From an uncultured Candidatus Saccharibacteria bacterium (lineage in GTDB: Bacteria; Patescibacteria; Saccharimonadia; Saccharimonadales; UBA1547), in contig CAMPIW010000003.1 of the NCBI GenBank assembly GCA_946886635.1, forward strand, positions 1 to 15,479: 15,479 bases of DNA, written 5' to 3'. Both the position numbers and the translations under genes were made by a program. Shown piece after piece: positions 6,917-13,259 of the stretch. The first letter of the stretch is position 1, and each line of letters starts with the position of its first letter. The notes below the pieces were generated by a model. The model saw nothing but the letters and a program-made list of their open reading frames with translations, was not told the DNA's origin and ran no database searches.

Positions 6917-7597
6917 TTATGCCGCACGGTAGTAGTCTGATTTGCGATACTCGTCGTGCTGAGGCGGCAGTAGCGCAGATACATCACGTGGAAGCTCGAG
7001 GCCGTCAAGCAGTACATCGGCACGGTCTTTTTCAAATGGATACGCATCCATAATTGTATGAACATAGTGATACGCCGCCGGAACAAACACTTCAAGGTCG
7101 CTGAGTGTTACTGGTACGCGCTGCCCAACGTGATTAAACTTTTTAATATAATTGGCATGCGTTTCGATATGTGTCACCTCACCCGAACCAGGGTTTTCTG
7201 GAGTAATTTCTTCAATATACCAATCGGCAACACCAGGTGTACTAATAGCCGACTCGCCTTTTTCGCCGTACCAAAAATAATACTTGTTCTTTTCGGCAAA
7301 CAGTTGACCGCCAAGCGTTCGTTCAACGTCAATTAGGTGCCTTCGAATGACTTCACGTTTTCGCGCCGGTCGGATTAACGAAACGGGAAGATACCGTACC
7401 TTCACCTCTCGCCCATTAGCCTGTTCGATAGCTTCAGCCGTATCACGAAACGAATCAATAAGTTTTTCTATATCTTTTACAAACTGAAAAGGCGGTTTTA
7501 GTCGTTCCGGACTATCCTCAAAAACACGCTTCTCTATGTTGCCATAAATTCCGGCGCTATGTTCGGTCCGAGGTGGGTGGTATTGGCTATTGTCCAT
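6917..7597 (-). CDS. Hypothetical protein, 226 aa
   Basis: I do not recognise a family. The protein is soluble-looking, without signal peptide or membrane helix, and rich in charged and aromatic residues. Residues about 35-65 look like an amphipathic helix (KDIEKLIDSFRDTAEAIEQA). A basic patch with RPARKREVIRRH lies near residue 80. The centre has a Tyr/Trp-rich stretch (KYYFWYGEKG) followed by acidic segments, and the C-terminus is polar. It is co-directional with tatD, 42 bases away, and could be the last gene of the metG-tatD transcript. No Shine-Dalgarno sequence is visible before the ATG, and no convincing -10 box at a useful distance. Length, intact frame and the close fit between tatD and the nifS promoter support it as a real gene. 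Function is unknown. Confidence 0.75.
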   Translation of the reverse strand: MDNSQYHPPRTEHSAGIYGNIEKRVFEDSPERLKPPFQFVKDIEKLIDSFRDTAEAIEQANGREVKVRYLPVSLIRPARKREVIRRHLIDVERTLGGQLFAEKNKYYFWYGEKGESAISTPGVADWYIEEITPENPGSGEVTHIETHANYIKKFNHVGQRVPVTLSDLEVFVPAAYHYVHTIMDAYPFEKDRADVLLDGLELPRDVSALLPPQHDEYRKSDYYRAA

Positions 7598-7639
7598 AAT
7601 AAATAGTGCTACAGTTGAGCATATTTTGGCGGTGTTGGT

Positions 7640-8404
7640 TTAAGACTGCACTGGTGTCGATAGACGAAACAGCGCGCGGGCATTCTGTGAAGATGCTTCA
7701 GCGATTTCTTTAAGTGAAATACTTCGGCGCTGGGCGTGAAATTCAGCCACAACCCTCACATATGCGGGCTGGTTTATTTTACCACGATATGGGGTAGGCG
7801 TCAAGAATGGGGCGTCTGTTTCAAACACAATCTTATCAAGCGGAATTGCGTCAAACATTGCCTGTTGTGCCTGGTCTTTTGTAAATGTACTGATACCATT
7901 AACCCCAATGTACAAACCTTTTGAAATTGCTTTCTCCATATTCACTTTAGTATCGGTAAAACTATGTAAGACACCTCGAATCCCTTCATACTGTTCGAAA
8001 ATGTGCCAAAAATCATCAAAAGCGTCGCGAACATGAAAAATAATAGGCAAATCATGCTTTAATGCTGTTTCAATTTGCGACTTTAGCGCGGCAATTTGTT
8101 CCTCTTTAGGACTATTGGTATAAAAGTAGTCAAGACCAATCTCACCAACAGCAATAAGCTTCTTTGAAATGCCTGCCAGCTCATCAATTCCACCCCATCC
8201 ATCTTTCGTATCATGAGGATGAACGCCAACTGATGCATAAGCCTCTTTATGCGCCTCAGCAAAAGCGATTGCCTGCTTCGAACTTAGTTCATTTGTGCCA
8301 ACGCAAATCATTTGCATCACACCGTCTTTATGAGCACGGTCAACTACCTCGTTAATAGGCAATTCGTACGATTCGTGGATGTGACAGTGAGTATCGACTA
8401 ACAT
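7640..8404 (-). CDS. tatD: TatD-family metal-dependent hydrolase/DNase, 254 aa
   Basis: TatD proteins are TIM-barrel metal enzymes with 3'-5' exonuclease or DNase activity, implicated in DNA repair. All expected metal ligands can be seen: H6 and H8 in VDTHCHIH, E88 in VGEIGLDY, H124 in IIFHVRD, H147 in GVLHSFTD and D197 in FETDAPFLTP. Length is typical. The ATG overlaps the metG stop as TAATG (one shared base), and there is no ribosome binding site, so translation probably depends on ribosomes ending metG. Adjacent metG-tatD is a long-known conserved pair in Bacillus (metS-yabD) and actinobacteria, which supports the assignment within the TatD/YcfH/YabD group. Confidence 0.95.
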   Translation of the reverse strand: MLVDTHCHIHESYELPINEVVDRAHKDGVMQMICVGTNELSSKQAIAFAEAHKEAYASVGVHPHDTKDGWGGIDELAGISKKLIAVGEIGLDYFYTNSPKEEQIAALKSQIETALKHDLPIIFHVRDAFDDFWHIFEQYEGIRGVLHSFTDTKVNMEKAISKGLYIGVNGISTFTKDQAQQAMFDAIPLDKIVFETDAPFLTPTPYRGKINQPAYVRVVAEFHAQRRSISLKEIAEASSQNARALFRLSTPVQS

Positions 8405-9900
8405 TATTGCTTTGGGGCGCGTGGATCGGCGGTGTGAATATATATCTTTGGAAAAAGAACTGATTCGGTTGGTTTAACGACGCCAGATTCAAAAGTATCA
8501 TGAATAACTTGTGCAGTATTTGGCATAAATGGAACAAGAAGGTCACCAATTTGCACCAATGCACCAGCACAGTGGGCTAACACTTCTGAAAGATGCGGTT
8601 CGGCGTCAGCGTCTTTACCAAGCTTTTTCGCAATTTCCCACGGCTTTACGTTATCAATGTATTGATTAAGGCTACGGACCATATTCCATACTTCATCAAC
8701 TGCTTTGTTAAACTCGAGATCATCCATAGCCCGGTGATAGGCAGTCATATCGTGCTCAGCCTGCTCGGAGTTACCGATAACTCCCGCCTGATACTTAGTA
8801 ATCATACTCGCAACACGCTGAATCAGATTACCAAGGTCATTACCCAGTTCACCGTTATAAGCGTTTTCAAATTTTTCCCAGGTAAAGTCGCCGTCATCAA
8901 GTGTGGGAATATGACGTGAGAAAAAATAACGGAAAGCATCAACGCCATATTGATCAATAATCTCATTTGGATCGATGACATTGCCTACGGATTTACTAAT
9001 TTTTGCTCCACCAATATTAACAAACCCGTGTACAAGCAGTCTTTTTGGAAGCCCCAGGCCAATACCAAGGAGCATCGCAGGCCAAATACCAGCGTGGAAA
9101 CGTAAAATATCCTTACCAATTACCTCAACGTCAGCTGGCCAGTATGTTTTATACTCTTCAACCCTATCTGGGTAGCCGATAACTGTAATGTAGTTAGCAA
9201 GCGCATCAAGCCAAACATACATAACTTGCTCTGGGTCGTCTGGCACAGGAATTCCCCAAGTAAGGCTTTTCTTTGGACGCGAAATACTGACATCGTTCAA
9301 GCCGTCCTTGATGAGCTCAAGAAACTCATTTTTACGAAAATCTGGAACAATTTCCATCGCACCGGTATTGATTGCCTCCCTAATTTTGTCTGTAAAAGCA
9401 CTTGTTTTGAAAAAATAGTTTTCTTCACTTACCTGTTCGTACGGAGCTTGGTGATCAGGACAAATACCCGCCGTCGCTTGTACTTCTTTATCGGTAAAAA
9501 ATGCTTCATGACCAATACAGTACCAGCCGCTATATGAACCTTTGTAAATATATGGCGCTAGTTGCTTCCAAATATACTGAACGGCAGCAACGTGGTGTTC
9601 GTCGGTAGTGCGTACAAAATCGGTGTAGCCGGCACCGACTTTTTTCATAAGATCTTCAAAATTACCGTACATCTTATCGGTGTACGACTTAGGGTCAAGA
9701 CCAAGCTCGGCTGCTTTTGCCGCAATTTTATTACCATGTTCGTCGGTCCCTACCTGAAAACGAACTTCGTTGCCGTTTTGCTTTTGATACCGCGTCCAAA
9801 TATCAGCCAAAAGGTAATCGAGCGCGTTACCAATATGCGGAGTACCGTTTACATACGGAATAGCCGTCGTTATGTAGAGTTTCTTTTTCATCTGTTCCAT
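8404..9900 (-). CDS. metG: Methionyl-tRNA synthetase, 498 aa
   Basis: MetRS charges elongator and initiator tRNA-Met. The class I signatures are HIGN at residues 22-25 and KISKS at 300-304. The connective peptide carries a knuckle with C128, H131, C147 and H150 (CIGH and CPDH). In the zinc-binding bacterial form the first pair is normally CxxC, so one cysteine is replaced by histidine here. The enzyme stops after the anticodon-binding helical domain and lacks the extra C-terminal tRNA-binding (EMAP-like) domain found in many bacterial MetRS. Two ATGs are close together: the first (9900) is 8 bases after a TACAAT box and would give a leaderless mRNA, while the second (9891) begins MKKKLYITTAIP, the usual family start. 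The first is kept because the promoter spacing matches other genes here. tatD follows with overlapping stop and start. Confidence 0.96.
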   Translation of the reverse strand: MEQMKKKLYITTAIPYVNGTPHIGNALDYLLADIWTRYQKQNGNEVRFQVGTDEHGNKIAAKAAELGLDPKSYTDKMYGNFEDLMKKVGAGYTDFVRTTDEHHVAAVQYIWKQLAPYIYKGSYSGWYCIGHEAFFTDKEVQATAGICPDHQAPYEQVSEENYFFKTSAFTDKIREAINTGAMEIVPDFRKNEFLELIKDGLNDVSISRPKKSLTWGIPVPDDPEQVMYVWLDALANYITVIGYPDRVEEYKTYWPADVEVIGKDILRFHAGIWPAMLLGIGLGLPKRLLVHGFVNIGGAKISKSVGNVIDPNEIIDQYGVDAFRYFFSRHIPTLDDGDFTWEKFENAYNGELGNDLGNLIQRVASMITKYQAGVIGNSEQAEHDMTAYHRAMDDLEFNKAVDEVWNMVRSLNQYIDNVKPWEIAKKLGKDADAEPHLSEVLAHCAGALVQIGDLLVPFMPNTAQVIHDTFESGVVKPTESVLFPKIYIHTADPRAPKQ

Positions 9901-9908
9901 TGAGGTCT

Positions 9909-9917
9909 ATTGTACCA
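9909..9917 (-). promoter_or_regulatory. Extended -10 promoter of metG (TGG-TACAAT)
   Basis: TACAAT (5 of 6 consensus) with TGG extension ends 8 bases before the first metG ATG, within the 51-base gap to the preceding G5/3D gene. It predicts a leaderless metG-tatD transcript. The -35 region is poor. Confidence 0.5.
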
Positions 9918-9951
9918 GACAAGGGGTAAGCTGCGCTACTAACCTGAGGTG

Positions 9952-11181
9952 CTAAATACCGTCAGCTCGTGACCAATCGGTAGCAATATCAAAGCCGTCG
10001 GGGTGCACCAAAGCAAAGCCACCCGTGTCGTATACCTTGCCGGGTCCAACACTAGTTTCAACAACTGTACATTTTGGATAACGATTATAATTTGCAGCAA
10101 TAATCACGTATCCTTCTTTATCAACTTTGACGCCGTCAACACGCACCGAATACACACCCCCCTGCCCACACGATTGCATCACCCGGCGCATATTTAAGTC
10201 GTAATACGTTTCGCGGTGAGTTACGCCTTTACTATCAGTGAAGTAGATTGCACCTTTCGATTTCGTGAGGCCTGTTCCCATACCCTTTATTCCAACGATA
10301 ACCGTTTGTTTAATTGGCGCCTTTGTAATAATTTCGGCAATTTTCTTACGAGAAACTTCTGTACCCTCTTTTATTTCAATTTCATACGTAATTGTTTTTA
10401 CACCCTCAACACCCGGCGTTTGAATAGCCCTGTAGCCAAGTGGTCGGTCGGCATCGTACACAGGCTCAATAGCAAACCCTACTGGTTCATCAATCGATAC
10501 TGTTTGCTTACCTTCGCGCCACACGCGCACCTCTAAACCGCTCGTTATTGGGGTGTGCAAAGGCACCGAAACGCGATCATTTGCCTCGAGTGTAATCCCT
10601 TTTTCTTGTAGCATTTCACCGACGGTACTCCCCTGGGTACGTGCTTCGGTTTTTCTTCCATATAAGTCGAAAATGAAAAGTGTCGCCCTATCAATCGTAA
10701 GCTGAAGGCCAGCACCATCACCAATTAAATCGCTTGAGCGAGTAATTTTTGCGATATCTTCAGCGAATAACGGCGTAGCGGCATCACCTGCAATCCGCTC
10801 GGCGGTTTGGTACGGCGTCATAATTTTTGTACGAGTCACGCCATCAACCACCACCACGGGGCGGGCGCGATAAATATTAACCTTGTACTCTGGTGCAACC
10901 AACTCTTCGTCGCGAGAAGGTTCGACCGTATCACGAGGATCAAGCTCAATGTTCTCCTCCTCTAATGCGTCGCTTAGTGTTTTTGCATCTGAAAGAAAGG
11001 CACTTTTACTTCCACGGTCGTATACGGTAATAAGCCTCCCTTCGTACGCATCTTCTGCTTGAGCCGGCTGCAAGTTAATTATGCCTACGGCACCAAAAAG
11101 GATGGCCACAAAAAAACCAATAGCAAAAGACACCAAAAACTTGTGAGAATGTATCAACCGCCTACGTGTATGAAACTTCAT
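9952..11181 (-). CDS. Secreted DUF348/G5 protein with 3D-like C-terminal domain (YabE-like), 409 aa
   Basis: This is a predicted exported cell-wall protein. Residues 1-42 form a signal peptide with an Arg-rich start (HTRRRLIHSHK), a hydrophobic core and a QPAQA-E cleavage-like site. Three DUF348-type repeats follow, marked by RLITVYDRG, VNIYRARPVVVVDG and LFIFDLYGRKT. A G5 domain comes next (TVSIDEPVGF to about PIKQTVIVG). The C-terminus (about residues 330-409) resembles a 3D domain, with Asp385 in VYDTGGF, Asp398 in GFDIA and Asp402, and two Cys that could form a disulfide. The 3D fold is related to the double-psi barrel of MltA-type lytic transglycosylases, so a peptidoglycan-remodelling role is inferred. 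The first 290 residues are clearly paralogous to the protein at 12019-13200. It follows rsmA after 63 bases with its own promoter and about a 27-base leader. Confidence 0.88.
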   Translation of the reverse strand: MKFHTRRRLIHSHKFLVSFAIGFFVAILFGAVGIINLQPAQAEDAYEGRLITVYDRGSKSAFLSDAKTLSDALEEENIELDPRDTVEPSRDEELVAPEYKVNIYRARPVVVVDGVTRTKIMTPYQTAERIAGDAATPLFAEDIAKITRSSDLIGDGAGLQLTIDRATLFIFDLYGRKTEARTQGSTVGEMLQEKGITLEANDRVSVPLHTPITSGLEVRVWREGKQTVSIDEPVGFAIEPVYDADRPLGYRAIQTPGVEGVKTITYEIEIKEGTEVSRKKIAEIITKAPIKQTVIVGIKGMGTGLTKSKGAIYFTDSKGVTHRETYYDLNMRRVMQSCGQGGVYSVRVDGVKVDKEGYVIIAANYNRYPKCTVVETSVGPGKVYDTGGFALVHPDGFDIATDWSRADGI

Positions 11182-11215
11182 GAAAAAGTAGCCGCCCCTT
11201 ACTTCTATTCATTTA

Positions 11216-11224
11216 AGTATAACA
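11216..11224 (-). promoter_or_regulatory. Extended -10 promoter of the G5/3D gene (TGT-TATACT)
   Basis: TATACT (5 of 6) with TGT extension lies in the 63-base gap after rsmA. The predicted transcript start near 11208 leaves a leader of about 27 bases before the ATG at 11181. That leader contains a distal G-rich stretch (AAGGGG, about 13 bases before the ATG) flanked by AAGTA/TACTT, which can pair. Confidence 0.5.
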
Positions 11225-11245
11225 CCCCCTATCCCCTAGGGTGTT
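11221..11245 (-). other. Hairpin after the rsmA stop overlapping the next promoter
   Basis: AACACCC (read on the minus strand from 11245) pairs with GGGTGTT (ending 11221) over 7 bases with an 11-base G-rich loop. It begins at the rsmA stop codon. No T-run follows, so it is at best a weak or factor-assisted terminator. Its distal arm overlaps the TGT extension of the -10 box of the next gene. Confidence 0.4.
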
Positions 11246-12015
11246 TACGCATCTTTAGAGAGATCAAGCCAATTCTGAAGGGTAAGGTCTTCAGCACGAC
11301 TATCAGGAGATATACCGTGTTTCTGTAAAAGCTCCTCGGCTTCAGGTTTAGCAATACGGAGCCCACTTGCGAGGCTACTGCGTACTTTCTTTCGCTTTGC
11401 AACAAACCCAGCTTTCACCATTCTAAAAAACGCTTTCTCGTGTTCGGGCTCTACTAGCGGTTGATCGCGCATTTCAAGAACGACAACCTGACTATCAACT
11501 TTTGGAGGAGGTGTAAACAAATGTGCCGGCACGACTTTACCAAGCCGAACGGTTGCATATATTTGGGCACTTACCGCTAAAATACTCAAATCGCCTGGCT
11601 TAGCCGCCATGCGTTCGGCAACCTCTTTTTGAATAAGAAGCACGATAGTGCGCGGTTTATTTGTCGCTGTTGTCAGTAATTTAACAATTTTTGAAGTAAT
11701 GTAGTACGGGACGTTCGCAACTACAACATAATTTTCAGGTAAATCTCGAAGGTCAAACGATAAAATATCTTTATTCACCACTTCGAGTGACTTTCCAGGA
11801 AACTGACCCGGTAATTTACTCGCTAATTCGCCGTCAAGTTCAACGGCAACAACATTTTTTGCACGGCGAAGTAATTCACTCGTTAGGGTTCCTAACCCAG
11901 GCCCAATTTCAAGTACTGTATCTTCAGCAGTAATGGCCGCTTCATCGGCAATACCCGCCAACACATCGCGGTCCTTTAACCAGTGTTGTCCGAGTGATTT
12001 CTTAGGACCTGCCAC
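11245..12015 (-). CDS. rsmA: 16S rRNA dimethyladenosine transferase RsmA (KsgA), 256 aa
   Basis: RsmA dimethylates A1518 and A1519 in helix 45 of 16S rRNA late in small-subunit assembly. The N-terminus KKSLGQHWLKD is characteristic. SAM motif I is EIGPGLGTLT at 36-45, the acidic motif II is VAVELDGEL (57-65), and the catalytic motif is NVPYYIT at 101-107, matching the NxPY signature of N6-adenine methylases. The C-terminal helical domain and length are normal. The GTG start lies only three bases after the stop of the upstream G5/transglycosylase gene with no visible ribosome binding site, so it is probably expressed from that gene's transcript by coupled translation. Placement beside rpf/yabE-type genes and metG-tatD matches the ksgA neighbourhood of Gram-positive bacteria. 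Confidence 0.96.
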   Translation of the reverse strand: MAGPKKSLGQHWLKDRDVLAGIADEAAITAEDTVLEIGPGLGTLTSELLRRAKNVVAVELDGELASKLPGQFPGKSLEVVNKDILSFDLRDLPENYVVVANVPYYITSKIVKLLTTATNKPRTIVLLIQKEVAERMAAKPGDLSILAVSAQIYATVRLGKVVPAHLFTPPPKVDSQVVVLEMRDQPLVEPEHEKAFFRMVKAGFVAKRKKVRSSLASGLRIAKPEAEELLQKHGISPDSRAEDLTLQNWLDLSKDA

Positions 12016-12018
12016 AAT

Positions 12019-13200
12019 TTAATACCATCTATTCACTTGCCAAAAGCTGTACGCATTTTCCCAGCTTCCGTAGCGACCATTAACATAGTTGTTCATCCAG
12101 TTAAGTGCAACGACTGGGTTGTTCCAGTCTGGACCAAGTTTGCTACACGGTAGCGCCTGGGCAAGCCCACAGGCACCCGATGAGCTGTTTACCGCGTTCG
12201 GGTTCCAACTACTTTCTTTTTGAACCATAAAGTCTGCATATCCCCAGTATTGTTCTGGGATATTTGAAGCAGCTAGCCAGTCAGACTTCGAACCACCGCC
12301 AGTGTACGCAACAGTGCTTTGCTTAGCGCCCACAATCTCAACCTGTTTTACTGGAGCAGTAATAGTAAGGCTTGCAATCTCGGTACGCGAAACTTCAACG
12401 CCATCTTTAATTTCGATTTCATACGTGACCGAACGTTCTCCATTTACACCAGCTGTTTGAATGGCCTTGTAGCCAACCGGACGATCGGCGTCTTTAATTT
12501 CTTTAGTTTCAAAAGCAACATCTTCTTTTACAGTAATTGTTTGCTTGCCTTCGCGCCAAATACGAACTTCCATACCTGGGGTAATTGCGCTATCCATTGA
12601 AACAGATGCCCTTCCATTTTCGCCAAGTTCAATGCCCTTTTCTTTGAGCATGGCACTAAGCGTTTCACCCTGAGTACGGATTTTGGTTTTTGTACCATAT
12701 AAATTAAGCGTAAGGGGTACAGCGCGATCGATAACAAGTTGAAGACCAGCGCCATCACTTACAATGTCGTTTGAGCGTTTTAAATCGGTAGTATCTTCAT
12801 CATAAAGCTCAATCCCTGTGTCTTCTACGATGCGTTCGGCTGATTGATACGGGGTAACCACTCGTTGACGGGTTGCACCATCAATAACAGTTACGGGGCG
12901 AGCGCGATAAATATTTACCTGGTAATCGGCTGCAACCAATTTTTCTTCAATTGAAGGTTCGACGGCGTCTTTATCGTCAATCCGAATACCCTCTTCTTTA
13001 AGTGCATCTTTTAGGGTATCTTCATCGGTAATGAAAGCTTTTGTTGTACCGCGGTCATGAACCGTAATAAGTCGCCCACCTTCGGCTTGTGCCTGTACCG
13101 ATTTCGTCGAGAAAGTCATAAACAGCGATACAGCTAAAAGCCCCACTACCGCGAGGCTTACACTAACAATTGTGGTGGATCTATTTAAACGTAACTTCAT
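12019..13200 (-). CDS. Secreted DUF348/G5 protein with transglycosylase-like C-terminal domain (RpfB-like), 393 aa
   Basis: This is a predicted exported peptidoglycan-acting protein. With ATG at 13200, residues 1-39 make a signal peptide (MKLRLNR, hydrophobic core, SVQAQA). Three DUF348-type repeats span about residues 43-215 (RLITVHDRG, VNIYRARPVTVIDG, LTLNLYGTKT). A G5 domain spans about 216-291, then a Gly/Ser linker. The final 86 residues look like a lysozyme/SLT-type domain with the likely catalytic E329 in VQKESSWNPNAV, the signature SSGACGLAQALP, paired Cys344 and Cys352, and a terminal W-WY end like those of Apf/Rpf-type proteins. The architecture parallels actinobacterial RpfB. The frame is open up to a TTG at 13239, but that codon overlaps the -10 box, so the ATG that begins the signal peptide is used. 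It heads a transcript with rsmA three bases downstream. Confidence 0.9.
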   Translation of the reverse strand: MKLRLNRSTTIVSVSLAVVGLLAVSLFMTFSTKSVQAQAEGGRLITVHDRGTTKAFITDEDTLKDALKEEGIRIDDKDAVEPSIEEKLVAADYQVNIYRARPVTVIDGATRQRVVTPYQSAERIVEDTGIELYDEDTTDLKRSNDIVSDGAGLQLVIDRAVPLTLNLYGTKTKIRTQGETLSAMLKEKGIELGENGRASVSMDSAITPGMEVRIWREGKQTITVKEDVAFETKEIKDADRPVGYKAIQTAGVNGERSVTYEIEIKDGVEVSRTEIASLTITAPVKQVEIVGAKQSTVAYTGGGSKSDWLAASNIPEQYWGYADFMVQKESSWNPNAVNSSSGACGLAQALPCSKLGPDWNNPVVALNWMNNYVNGRYGSWENAYSFWQVNRWY

Positions 13201-13238
13201 AGGTGAAGAGGGTACACTCCCAAATGTGTGTCCAATCA

Positions 13239-13247
13239 ATTATAGCA
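13239..13247 (-). promoter_or_regulatory. Extended -10 promoter of the RpfB-like gene and rsmA (TGC-TATAAT)
   Basis: A perfect TATAAT with TGC extension lies in the 59-base gap after uvrD. Transcription from about 13231 leaves a leader of roughly 30 bases. The leader holds GGGAG about 16 bases before the ATG, farther than a normal Shine-Dalgarno distance, in a segment that can pair weakly (GGG with CCC). Confidence 0.65.
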
Positions 13248-13259
13248 TATTTTATCATG

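Noticed and set aside
8593..8919. 108-codon plus-strand frame inside metG
   Set aside because: It is antisense to a well-conserved enzyme with all motifs present, and no initiation signal is seen.
13201..13239. Upstream TTG start adding 13 residues to the RpfB-like protein
   Set aside because: The TTG overlaps the -10 box, and the added residues would precede a complete signal peptide that starts at the ATG at 13200.
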